From the NCBI GenBank assembly GCA_003157445.1, contig PMJN01000384.1:1-7437 (forward strand): a stretch of DNA of 7,437 bases, read 5' to 3'. A model generated the notes under the pieces. That model had not been told where the DNA came from, did not search any database, and saw nothing but the letters and a program-made list of their open reading frames with translations. Of this stretch, positions 1 to 6,135 are shown one piece after another. Both the position numbers and the translations under genes were made by a program. Every line of letters begins with the position of its first letter. The first letter of the stretch is position 1. Source of the stretch: Micrococcales bacterium (GTDB lineage Bacteria > Actinomycetota > Actinomycetes > Actinomycetales > Dermatophilaceae).

Positions 1-1
1 G

Positions 2-745
2 TTCCTCACCATGCTGTTTGCCTTTCGGTCTCGACCTCGGCGGGCGACGACGGTCCGTCCGGCGGTCTTTACGGCCGCGGTCATCATGGTGCAGATCGCT
101 CTCGGCGGTGTGACGGTATTGGCCGGCAACGCCGCCCCCACGGTTGCGGCCCATCTGATCGCAGGCGTAGCCATGCTGTGTGGTGCCACGGTCACCGCCG
201 TCTGTGCCATGGTTCCCGCCCGGGTCACCGGGCAAACACAACGCCGGCTTGGCAGGGTTGGCTGGCTGGCGGTCAGCTCAGCCTGCGTGCTGTTCGTCTC
301 CGGTTCGCTGGTGGTTAACGCCGATGCCGAGACGGCGTGCGCGAGCTTTCCCCTGTGCCCGTCGGGACAGCCGGCCGACCTGGTCTGGCCGCACCTGCTC
401 CACCGCACCATCGCGATGCTGGCGGGGATCGCGCTGTTCACGTTCTCGGTACACGCCTGGCGACACTGGTCGGTCATCAGCGGAGCCCGCGCTCTGGGCG
501 CCACACTGGCCGCGCTGGTTGTGGCCACTGCCACCCTCGGCATCGTCAGCGCCCTGCTGAAGGCTCCGCCAGCCTGGCAGGATCTGCACCTGGGCGGCGC
601 AGCCGCGGTACTTGCCACCTCGATGGCTCTTGCGACTCTGGGCTGGCTAACCGGCGCGGACTGCCCTGGGGACAGGTCAGCGGTCGCAACGGCGCTCGAC
701 GGGCCGGTTCAGGCTCAGCCCGCAACCTCGGCCACGCAGGGTTAG
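2..745 (+). CDS. ctaA: Heme A synthase-like protein (CtaA/COX15 family), 5' end outside window
   Basis: The family converts heme O to heme A in the cytoplasmic membrane for aa3-type cytochrome oxidase. Numbering from the first in-window ATG (base 11), six membrane helices are visible at about 18-38, 43-68, 81-101, 127-149, 161-182 and 192-212. The family hallmarks are a QIALGGVTVLAG segment followed by His48 in the next helix, a Cys110/Cys116 pair in an outer loop (CASFPLC), an HR pair at His131-Arg132, and His193 in the last helix. These match helices 3-8 of the usual eight-helix protein; the first heme-ligand helix with its Glu and His is missing. The frame is open to the left edge, there is no ribosome binding site before base 11, and the first residues (MLFAFRSRPRR) read like the end of helix 2 plus its basic loop. 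The true start therefore probably lies off-window, which would give about 310 residues. A six-helix relative starting at base 11 is less likely. The reductase gene follows 8 bases after the stop. Confidence 0.8.
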   Translation, partial: FLTMLFAFRSRPRRATTVRPAVFTAAVIMVQIALGGVTVLAGNAAPTVAAHLIAGVAMLCGATVTAVCAMVPARVTGQTQRRLGRVGWLAVSSACVLFVSGSLVVNADAETACASFPLCPSGQPADLVWPHLLHRTIAMLAGIALFTFSVHAWRHWSVISGARALGATLAALVVATATLGIVSALLKAPPAWQDLHLGGAAAVLATSMALATLGWLTGADCPGDRSAVATALDGPVQAQPATSATQG

Positions 746-753
746 CTGCACCG

Positions 754-1758
754 ATGAGATACGTGGTGTTCGGCGCCGGAGCGATCGGAGCGGTCGTCGG
801 GGGCCGCCTGTCCCAGGCCGGGTTCGACGTCACGCTGATCGCCCGTGGCGCCCATCTGGCGGCTTTGCAGTCAAGAGGGCTGCGCCTTGAGTCCCCCGCA
901 GGCACCGATACGGTTCGGGTTCCGGCGGTGGGCCATCCTGCCGAGGTCGACTGGCGCACCCGCCAGATCGTGCTCTTGGCAGTGAAGAGCCAGCAGACAC
1001 CCGCCGCACTGGTCGACCTTGCCACCGTCGCCCCGCCCGAGACACCGGTCGTGTGCCTGCAGAATGGGATAGCCAACGAACCTGCGGCTCTGCGCCTGTT
1101 CCCCAACGTTTATGCGGTCACTGTGGCGTGCCCAGCGAGCCACCTCGAACCTGGCGTCGTCCAGGCCTGGTCCACACCGGTGACCGGGCTCCTTGACATT
1201 GGCCGTTACCCCAAGGGAATCGATGAGGTCAGCGAGTCAGTCGCCGCTGACTTCGGCGCGGCAACATTCAGCTCTTTTCCTGTCGAGGCGATTCTCCGCT
1301 GGAAGCACCGCAAACTGCTTACCAATCTGGGCAACGCCATCGAGGCGGTATGCGGGCCCCATGAGCGGCTGGGACTACTCGCGGACCTGCTCTTGGCCGA
1401 GGGTGAAGCAGTGCTGAAAGCAGCAGGGCTGCAGGCCGCCACTGAACAGGAGGACCGGGACCGGCGAGCAGATCTCCTGCAGCCCGGAGCGATCGCGGGA
1501 CAGAGCCGGCCCGGTGGGTCCTCATGGCAAAGCCTGCGGCGCCGCACCGGGGACATCGAGACGGACTACCTCAACGGTGAGATCGTGCTCAGGGGCCGCC
1601 TGCAAGGCATCGCCACACCTGCGAACGAACTACTGCAGCGACTGGCGCGCGAGCTCGCAGCCGGGCGCCATGAGCCCGGCGCTGTTCCCGCGGCGGTCAT
1701 CCTGGAGCGGCTCGAGGGCGCCGGCGACCCGGCTGCGGCGACTTCACCCAGCCTGTGA
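754..1758 (+). CDS. Ketopantoate reductase family protein (ApbA/PanE-like 2-dehydropantoate 2-reductase)
   Basis: The 334-residue product is a probable cytosolic NADPH-dependent oxidoreductase; the named family activity reduces 2-dehydropantoate to pantoate for coenzyme A synthesis. The N-terminal Rossmann fold shows the dinucleotide motif GAGAIG at residues 7-12 with a basic residue (Arg31) after strand 2, as in NADPH binders. Family active-site positions are present: Lys78 in LLAVKSQQT, Asn104 in CLQNGI, Lys187 and Asn191 in WKHRKLLTNLGN, Ser256/Ser257, and Glu269 in IETDYLNGEIV near the C-terminal domain. ATG at 754 was chosen because the fold begins exactly there; the frame is open further upstream only as a shadow of the preceding gene. 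AGGG at 738-741 is a weak, distant ribosome binding site, so expression may depend on the upstream gene. The family includes paralogues with other 2-keto acid substrates. No other pantothenate gene is nearby, so I leave the symbol blank. Confidence 0.93.
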   Translation: MRYVVFGAGAIGAVVGGRLSQAGFDVTLIARGAHLAALQSRGLRLESPAGTDTVRVPAVGHPAEVDWRTRQIVLLAVKSQQTPAALVDLATVAPPETPVVCLQNGIANEPAALRLFPNVYAVTVACPASHLEPGVVQAWSTPVTGLLDIGRYPKGIDEVSESVAADFGAATFSSFPVEAILRWKHRKLLTNLGNAIEAVCGPHERLGLLADLLLAEGEAVLKAAGLQAATEQEDRDRRADLLQPGAIAGQSRPGGSSWQSLRRRTGDIETDYLNGEIVLRGRLQGIATPANELLQRLARELAAGRHEPGAVPAAVILERLEGAGDPAAATSPSL

Positions 1759-1781
1759 TGAGCACCTGAGAGACTGGGCTT

Positions 1782-2691
1782 GTGAACGAGGCTCTGGCCG
1801 ACCAGGAGCTGCAGGACTGGGTCGCCCGCCTCCGGAAACGGCAACCTGACACCGCCGAGCCGGACCTCGCACTCCTTCGCAGGCCCCGTTACCGTCCCGA
1901 TGGACCACCATTGTGCTCAGTGCGCGAACTGCATCTAGGTACCCGGCCAATTACCTCGGCCCGCCTCTACCGGCCCAGCGCGCAGCGACTGCCTCTGGTC
2001 CTCTACGCGCACGGCGGCTTCGGCGACCTGGACTCCCATGACCGGATGTGCCGCAGGCTGGCGCTCAGGGCCAACGCTGTCGTCTTGTCGGTGGAGTACC
2101 GGCGCGCACCTGAACATCGCGCGCCCGCGGCCGTCGACGACCTGTTCAACGTGGCCTGCTGGGCAGTAGGGCTTCCCGAGGAACTCGGACCGGTGATGGC
2201 GGCCCCCGCGCTGGCCGGGGACAGCGCGGGCGGGGCGATCGCCGTGTTGGCGGCCGCACGCCTGGCCAGTGCATCGATCCCCGTGAGCGCGGTGCTACTC
2301 ATCTGCCCCAACACCGATCTGACCCTTTCTCTGCCCAGCGTGCGCGCCAAGGGCAGCGGCTGGGGTCTGCAGGCAGACGACATGAGCTGGTTGGTACATC
2401 AGATGGGCTCCAGATCTCAGTCCACAGATGTTGGCCCGCTACAGCCCTCTGCACGCAGATCTACGCGGCTTACCCACAACCCTGGTGGCCACTGCCGAGC
2501 ATGATCCACTGCGCGACGAAGGCGCCGCGCTCGTTGGTCATCTCCGCTGCCCGGACGTCGACGCACACCACCTACCCCACCCGGGCCTGGTCCACGGCTT
2601 CATCACTTTGGACACTGTCTCACCGGCCGCAAAGAATGCCGGCGATGTCCTCATGAGTCAACTGGGACGGCTGCTGGCGCGCCGCGGGTAG
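1782..2691 (+). pseudogene. Alpha/beta hydrolase, HSL-type esterase/lipase, split by a +1 frameshift
   Basis: This hydrolase of the hormone-sensitive-lipase type would cleave carboxylic esters. It begins at GTG 1782, with GAGAG nine bases upstream. The first frame carries the oxyanion-hole HGG (residues 77-79), GDLDSHD, YRRAPEH (106-112) and the nucleophile elbow GDSAGG with Ser148; it drifts off-family after about residue 207 and stops at 2504. The rest of the family sequence continues in the next frame to the stop at 2691: SPLHADLRGLPTTLV, Asp in AEHDPLRDEG, and His in GLVHGF. Dropping one base near 2403 joins the two as LVHQ-WAPDLS and gives a normal 302-residue enzyme with triad Ser148-Asp241-His271. 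The second part has no ribosome binding site and no fold of its own, so it is not a separate gene. Without repair, the 240-residue product lacks two catalytic residues. A one-base sequencing error could equally explain this. The HGG loop is also about three residues shorter than usual. The gene starts 23 bases after the reductase stop. Confidence 0.87.
2386..2407 (+). other. Frameshift site in the alpha/beta hydrolase gene
   Basis: The second frame has a TGA at 2383-2385 and so is open only from 2386; the first frame stops looking like the family by about 2407. The shift must lie between. The best join treats one base at about 2403 (in CAGATGG) as extra. There is no slippery heptamer or long homopolymer, which argues against programmed frameshifting and for a mutation or a read error. 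Confidence 0.75.
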
Positions 2692-2707
2692 GACTGCAGC
2701 TTCGCGC

Positions 2708-3466
2708 TCACCGAAAGCGGCGCCCCTGGTCGCGCCGATAGGCCCACACAGCCAGAGATCCGGTGAGCACGGTCCAGCCTGCCAGCATCAACACACTGGT
2801 CCCGGCCACGTCGGTGCCCGCGGTGGCTGTGACGACTAGGTCGCGCCCAGCGCGGGTCGGCAGGCACCTCGATATCGCGTCGAGCCAGCCGGGGAACATG
2901 TTGGGAGGAACGAACAGGCCACCACCGAAGGCCAGCGGCATGAGCAGCGACTGGGCTACGGCCATTGCCGCCCTAGTGGACAGCGAGTAGCCGATGGTGA
3001 TGCCGAGGGCGAACAGGGGCACCCCGGCGGCAAGTAGGGCGGCCGCGGTCATCGCGAGCCGGGATATCGGCAGCGTCGCGGCAGTGGCCAGCCAAGCAAT
3101 GAGCACCAGCGGCACCAGCCCGATGACGACGAAGGCCAGACCGGTCAGGAGCCGACCCGTGAGCCTGGGAAGGGGACCCACCGGGAGAGTGCGCAGGTAG
3201 CCGTCCCAGGGCAGCGCGCGGTCCTCGGCGACGCCCACGCCGTAGGTGAACAGGCACACGGTCATCACCGCGAAGATGGCGAGCTGGGCGGCGGCGGCGG
3301 TTGCCTGTCTCGGGTCTTGGGCGAAGGGCTGGGGGACGACGAAGAACAGGAGCGACAGTGAGGGAAAGAGCGTCGTGCCGATGACTGCGATCGGAACCCG
3401 AATGGTTTCGGTGAACTGGTAGCGGGTATGCAGGCTGGTCAGCCGAAAGATCGTCGGGGTGCTCAT
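2708..3466 (-). CDS. ABC-2 type transporter permease
   Basis: This 252-residue integral membrane subunit is the likely partner of the ATPase encoded just upstream. About six hydrophobic segments are visible at 24-44, 60-80, 106-126, 138-160, 164-186 and 222-244, the usual ABC-2 half-transporter layout. Family-like stretches are EDRALPWDGYLRTLP after helix 2 and the GGGLFVPPNMFPGWL segment after helix 5, where ABC-2 permeases carry a conserved P-x-x-x-P-x-W element. The start is ATG 3466, which overlaps the ATPase stop as ATGA, with GGAG (plus-strand 3475-3478) eight bases upstream. A longer open frame reaching 3625 is a shadow of the ATPase gene. The substrate cannot be read from the sequence; relatives export drugs, lipids or antibiotics. 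It is the last gene of the operon, ending 16 bases from the convergent hydrolase gene. Confidence 0.92.
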   Translation of the reverse strand: MSTPTIFRLTSLHTRYQFTETIRVPIAVIGTTLFPSLSLLFFVVPQPFAQDPRQATAAAAQLAIFAVMTVCLFTYGVGVAEDRALPWDGYLRTLPVGPLPRLTGRLLTGLAFVVIGLVPLVLIAWLATAATLPISRLAMTAAALLAAGVPLFALGITIGYSLSTRAAMAVAQSLLMPLAFGGGLFVPPNMFPGWLDAISRCLPTRAGRDLVVTATAGTDVAGTSVLMLAGWTVLTGSLAVWAYRRDQGRRFR

Positions 3467-4371
3467 CGGGCCATCTCCACGGGGGTGGGTGTCAGTGTCT
3501 GGGTGCTCGGTGAGGTCAGGGCGAGGAACGCCTCCTCCAGTGAGGCCCTGGCCACTTCCAGGTCCCGAAAGGGGACCCTGGAGTCGACGAGCTCGCGAAG
3601 CAATGCGTCCGAGTCCGTGGTCCACAGCTCGTATCGGTCGCCGACTCGACTGCTGCTCTCGACCCCGGCAAGTGGGGGCAGGTCGGGCGCGTTAAGGCGC
3701 ACGCGCCGAGCAGGCACCAGGGCGCGCACTTCAGCGATGGTGCCGTCCGCGCGAACTCGGCCCTGGTCGATGACGACGACCCGTTCGGCAAGAGCCTCGA
3801 CCTCCTGCAGGTAGTGGCTGGTGAGCACAACGGTCCCGCCGCCCTGGTGGTAGTGGTGGACCGCGCCCCAAAGCAAGTGACGGGCCTCGACATCCAGTCC
3901 GGTCGTCGGCTCGTCGAGCAGGACCAGGTCGGGGCGGCCGACGAAGGCGACGGCCACCGCGAGACGGCGTTTCTGGCCTCCGGACAGCCCGCCGCTCTGG
4001 CGCCCTTCGAGCCCGGTCAGAGCGAACTGGTCCAGCAGCTGCGCGGTCGGTACGGGATTAGCGAAGTGGCCACCGACGAAGTCGACGATCTCGTGAACCC
4101 GCAGCGTGGGAGGCAAGCCGGTCTCCTGCACGGTGCACCCGAGTCGGCGGCGCCGGGCGGCCATGCGTGGGTCGCCGCCGAAGAGCTCGACGGTCCCGGA
4201 CGTGGGCCGCCGCAGCCCGGCAAGCAACTGCAACAGAGTCGTCTTGCCAGCGCCGTTCGGGCCGAGCAGGCCGAGCAGTTGCCCGGCTGGGACCTCGAGG
4301 CAGACGCCGTCCAGGGCGGTGACCGGGCCGTAACGCCGGGTTGCGTGCACGGTGCGGGCGAGGATCTCCAC
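3463..4371 (-). CDS. ABC transporter ATP-binding protein (DrrA/BcrA-like)
   Basis: This 302-residue cytoplasmic ATPase should power the adjacent permease. Counting from GTG 4371, the motifs are Walker A GPNGAGKTT (37-45), Q-loop Gln82, signature LSGGQ (129-133), Walker B LVLLDE with catalytic Glu154, a D-loop GLD, and switch His186 in LTSH. All are intact, so it should hydrolyse ATP. The last 90 or so residues form the extra C-terminal domain common in DrrA-type exporters, ending in LEEAFLALT. GTG 4371 is preferred over the farther upstream codon at 4437: GGAG (plus-strand 4378-4381) sits six bases before it, the ABC fold begins there, and it lies one base after the regulator stop. The 4437 start would add 22 unconserved residues read through the regulator gene. 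The stop overlaps the permease start by four bases, consistent with coupled translation in fixed ratio. Confidence 0.97.
   Translation of the reverse strand: MEILARTVHATRRYGPVTALDGVCLEVPAGQLLGLLGPNGAGKTTLLQLLAGLRRPTSGTVELFGGDPRMAARRRRLGCTVQETGLPPTLRVHEIVDFVGGHFANPVPTAQLLDQFALTGLEGRQSGGLSGGQKRRLAVAVAFVGRPDLVLLDEPTTGLDVEARHLLWGAVHHYHQGGGTVVLTSHYLQEVEALAERVVVIDQGRVRADGTIAEVRALVPARRVRLNAPDLPPLAGVESSSRVGDRYELWTTDSDALLRELVDSRVPFRDLEVARASLEEAFLALTSPSTQTLTPTPVEMAR
3475..3478 (-). promoter_or_regulatory. Ribosome binding site of the permease
   Basis: Minus-strand GGAG, eight bases before ATG 3466 and inside the end of the ATPase gene. It supports the 252-residue start. Confidence 0.6.
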
Positions 4372-4372
4372 T

Positions 4373-4702
4373 TCAGTCTCCAAGCTGGTCGGTCGGGGCA
4401 GTGAGCAGCGCGCGCAGTGCCGTGGTGTAGTCCGCAAAAGCGCGCTGCCCTTGTTCGGTGAGCGTGACGTAGGTCACTGGGGTGCGCCGCTGATGTGCCT
4501 TGGTGATCTGTACATAGCTGGCGTCCTCGAGCTTGCGTAGGTGGGTCGAGAGATTGCCGGCGGTCATGTCCAGCAACTGTTGGAGCCGCGGAAAGGTGAT
4601 CTGATCTCCGGTCGACAGCCCCGCAAGGGCCACCATCACGCGTAACCGGGCTTGAGCGTGGATAACAGGGTCGAGCCCGGGCAACGACCCGATCGCGCTC
4701 AT
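4373..4702 (-). CDS. Small winged-helix transcriptional regulator (HTH_34/PF13601-like, MarR/ArsR-like fold)
   Basis: This 109-residue protein is essentially one DNA-binding domain with no ligand domain. Helix 1 is at about 15-29 (HAQARLRVMVALAG), helix 2 at 37-45 (FPRLQQLLD), the recognition helix at 48-61 (AGNLSTHLRKLEDA) and the beta wing at 63-81, ending in YVTLTEQG. The N-S-x-H-L-x-K-L-E pattern is typical of the winged-helix family found beside membrane proteins and ABC-2 exporters. It would bind DNA as a dimer, and the near-palindrome at 5402-5425 ahead of the operon is the obvious candidate site. It starts at ATG 4702, overlapping the upstream stop as ATGA; no Shine-Dalgarno is visible, so it probably depends on reinitiation. 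The ATPase GTG begins one base after its stop. The repressor role is inferred from family and context. Confidence 0.92.
   Translation of the reverse strand: MSAIGSLPGLDPVIHAQARLRVMVALAGLSTGDQITFPRLQQLLDMTAGNLSTHLRKLEDASYVQITKAHQRRTPVTYVTLTEQGQRAFADYTTALRALLTAPTDQLGD
4378..4381 (-). promoter_or_regulatory. Ribosome binding site deciding the ATPase start
   Basis: Minus-strand GGAG, six bases before GTG 4371 and lying inside the end of the regulator gene. It selects the GTG start over the upstream codon at 4437. Confidence 0.7.
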
Positions 4703-5355
4703 CGGCGGGGGCAGGGCGGACGCAGCGTGAAGTAGCCAGCGGCCAGGAGCAGACCACCGCCGCCCGCCAATGAGACCACTGCGAAGTTACCCGGCACACC
4801 GGCAAACACGCTGGTGGCGGCGCTGACCAGCATCCACAACCCGAGGCCGTACTGGAACCGGTCCTGAAACAGGGCACCGGCAGCCAGGTACAGAACGCCG
4901 ATCAGTAGCAGAGAGCTCCCCGACCACAGCAAGGTCACGGCATCGTGGGGCAGGCCCAGCCGGGTCACCCCATTGTTGACCGCTGCCAGCGTGCAAAAGC
5001 CCAGGGTCCAGCTCCAGCCGTACATCGCCCCGGCCGCCTGGGACGGGCCGCGAAGCCCCCGCCCGGCCCGCACCCCCGTCACGATGGAAACGACCGTGGC
5101 CGCGGCGAACAGGACACCGATGATCACCGCCGCCACCGCCCCCGGCAGCCGCAAGGGAACAGCCGTGGGGTAGGTCAAGAACACCGACCCGAACCCGAGC
5201 AGGTACGCCGCACCCCAAGGACCGTAGAACATGGCCGGGTTCACCCGCAGCCGTCGCTGTGTCTCTCGCTGTTGGCGCTCGATCAGCGCCAACGACTCAC
5301 CAACCGACAGTGGATAGTCGTCGCTCACGCCCTCATTGGTGTCCCTGCCAGCCAT
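4699..5355 (-). CDS. Six-helix integral membrane protein of unknown function, first gene of the ABC operon
   Basis: The 218-residue product has a hydrophilic N-terminus of about 43 residues containing a charged, probably helical stretch (SLALIERQQRETQRRLRVNP, 21-40). About six membrane helices follow, at 46-62, 72-95, 113-131, 138-163, 168-186 and 190-208, and the tail is short and basic. Aromatic-glycine clusters (FYGPWGAAYLLGFG, YGWSWTLGF, YGLGLWML) recur before successive helices, hinting at an internally repeated helix-pair design. No catalytic motif or signal peptide is evident. ATG 5355 is chosen because AAGGA (plus-strand 5366-5370) lies ten bases upstream; GTG 5379 is an in-frame alternative with a poor ribosome binding site. 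Its stop overlaps the regulator start by four bases. From that link I infer a role as membrane sensor, regulator partner or accessory transport subunit. I do not recognise a characterised homologue. Confidence 0.87.
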   Translation of the reverse strand: MAGRDTNEGVSDDYPLSVGESLALIERQQRETQRRLRVNPAMFYGPWGAAYLLGFGSVFLTYPTAVPLRLPGAVAAVIIGVLFAAATVVSIVTGVRAGRGLRGPSQAAGAMYGWSWTLGFCTLAAVNNGVTRLGLPHDAVTLLWSGSSLLLIGVLYLAAGALFQDRFQYGLGLWMLVSAATSVFAGVPGNFAVVSLAGGGGLLLAAGYFTLRPPCPRR

Positions 5356-5363
5356 GCTGCCCA

Positions 5364-5370
5364 CTTCCTT
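5364..5370 (-). promoter_or_regulatory. Ribosome binding site of the six-helix membrane protein
   Basis: Read on the minus strand this is AAGGAAG, with AAGGA ten bases before ATG 5355. It supports ATG 5355 over the in-frame GTG at 5379, which has no comparable site. Confidence 0.65.
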
Positions 5371-5401
5371 GTCCAACACGATCCATTAAATTTCCCGTGT
5401 C

Positions 5402-5425
5402 AGTAGTTTGTATCACAAAGTAGTT
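5402..5425. promoter_or_regulatory. Operator-like near-palindrome with direct heptamer repeats
   Basis: TAGTTTGTATCACAAAGTA (5404-5422) is an inverted repeat of two 8-base arms around ATC, matching at seven of eight pairs. The same stretch is flanked by a direct repeat, AGTAGTT at 5402-5408 and 5419-5425. It lies 47 bases upstream of the ABC operon start codon. Arms of this kind fit a small dimeric winged-helix regulator, and the operon's own regulator is the natural candidate. Binding is inferred, not shown. Confidence 0.5.
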
Positions 5426-5502
5426 GGTCATGCGAATGACTTGGGAATCACAACCAGCTTCCAGGGTTCTGTCTTGCCGAACCGAGGGTGCACAATTTCG
5501 AC

Positions 5503-6135
5503 ATGAGTGAAGGGACCGAGCCCACCGTCCCGCCGGACAAGAAGACGCTTCGGCGCCAACTGCGGGCCCAACGCCGATTCCTTGCCCCGCAACGGGATCG
5601 AAGCGCGGACGCCGACGCCATCGCGGTCGCCGCCTGCGCGCTCCTGGACACCTTGGCCCTGTCCTCACCGGGCACGGGTGAGCACGCGGCATACGAGGCT
5701 CAGCCCTGCGTCGCGATCTACCGCTCGCTGCCGATGGAGCCACCCACTCGCGCCCTGGCCGAGATGCTGCATGCACGGCCAGCAACGGTGATCGTGCCTG
5801 AGACGCTGCCCAACTTCGATCTCGAGTGGCATGAACTATGCGCCGACGGCAGCGAAGGACCACGGCTTGGCCTTGAGGGGATCGCCGGCGCCCACCTGAT
5901 CCTGGCGCCGGCACTGGCTGTTGACCACAACGGCACCCGGCTGGGCCAAGGTGGCGGGTGCTACGACCGGGCACTGGGGCGACGGCGCCCCGACGCGCTC
6001 ATCGTGGCAATCATCAACGACGAGGAGTACACCGGGGACGAACTGCCCTTCGACGCTCATGACGTGCGCGTGCACGCCGTCATCACCCCGGGCGGGGGCT
6101 CCGACCGGATCCCTGCTCCAGGGTCAGTTGCCTGA
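5503..6135 (+). CDS. 5-formyltetrahydrofolate cyclo-ligase (MTHFS family)
   Basis: This cytosolic folate enzyme converts 5-formyltetrahydrofolate to 5,10-methenyltetrahydrofolate using ATP, which salvages folinate and clears an inhibitor of folate enzymes. The 210-residue length is normal. Family features in order are a basic N-terminal helix KKTLRRQLRAQRR (13-25), the substrate-side AIYRSLPMEPPT (71-82), VPET (98-101), HLILAPALAVD (131-141), the nucleotide-binding glycine loop RLGQGGGCYDR (146-156) and the C-terminal HDVRVHAVITP (186-196). The glycine loop has Cys153 where a Tyr is usual; the rest is intact. ATG 5503 is preferred because the family helix begins soon after it, although GAGGG (5484-5488) is 14 bases away. 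GTG 5488 is a possible alternative but would overlap that site. The 3' end overlaps the convergent acylase gene by 12 bases. Confidence 0.95.
   Translation: MSEGTEPTVPPDKKTLRRQLRAQRRFLAPQRDRSADADAIAVAACALLDTLALSSPGTGEHAAYEAQPCVAIYRSLPMEPPTRALAEMLHARPATVIVPETLPNFDLEWHELCADGSEGPRLGLEGIAGAHLILAPALAVDHNGTRLGQGGGCYDRALGRRRPDALIVAIINDEEYTGDELPFDAHDVRVHAVITPGGGSDRIPAPGSVA

Larger units (their letters stand above)
5356..5502 (+). promoter_or_regulatory. Divergent intergenic control region
   Basis: This 147-base space separates the ABC operon (minus strand) from the cyclo-ligase gene (plus strand) and must hold both promoters. Bases 5380-5450 are clearly more AT-rich than the flanking genes. I cannot assign convincing -35/-10 pairs. 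A minus-strand TTTAAT (5385-5390) and a minus-strand TACAAA inside the operator-like repeat are possible -10 elements. On the plus strand, CACAAT at 5491-5496 lies seven bases before ATG 5503 and could give a leaderless or very short-leader transcript. No riboswitch or terminator was recognised. Confidence 0.55.

Noticed and set aside
337..753. Upstream extension of the reductase reading frame
   Set aside because: It lies wholly inside the heme A synthase-like gene in another frame. The Rossmann motif requires a start at or near 754.
2386..2407. Programmed +1 ribosomal frameshifting in the hydrolase gene
   Set aside because: There is no slippery sequence, rare-codon pause or downstream structure that I can see; mutation or read error is simpler.
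2428..2691. Independent small protein from ATG 2428
   Set aside because: It has no ribosome binding site, and its sequence is exactly the C-terminal catalytic part missing from the preceding hydrolase, so it is a frameshifted remainder.
2692..2707. Terminator between the convergent hydrolase and permease genes
   Set aside because: Only a three-base-pair stem can be drawn and there is no T run.
3467..3625. Longer permease N-terminus starting at 3625
   Set aside because: The extension is hydrophilic, low-complexity shadow sequence within the ATPase gene. ATG 3466 has GGAG and an ATGA overlap.
3814..4404. 196-residue plus-strand open frame opposite the ATPase gene
   Set aside because: Its composition is an echo of the ATPase codons, and the opposite strand carries all ABC motifs.
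4372..4437. Longer ATPase N-terminus starting at 4437
   Set aside because: The extra 22 residues are antifamily sequence read through the regulator gene, and GTG 4371 has a good GGAG site.
5333..5974. 213-residue minus-strand open frame across the divergent region and cyclo-ligase gene
   Set aside because: It is Arg/Ser/Pro-rich with no motif, and it spans the promoter region and the antisense of a well-supported enzyme.
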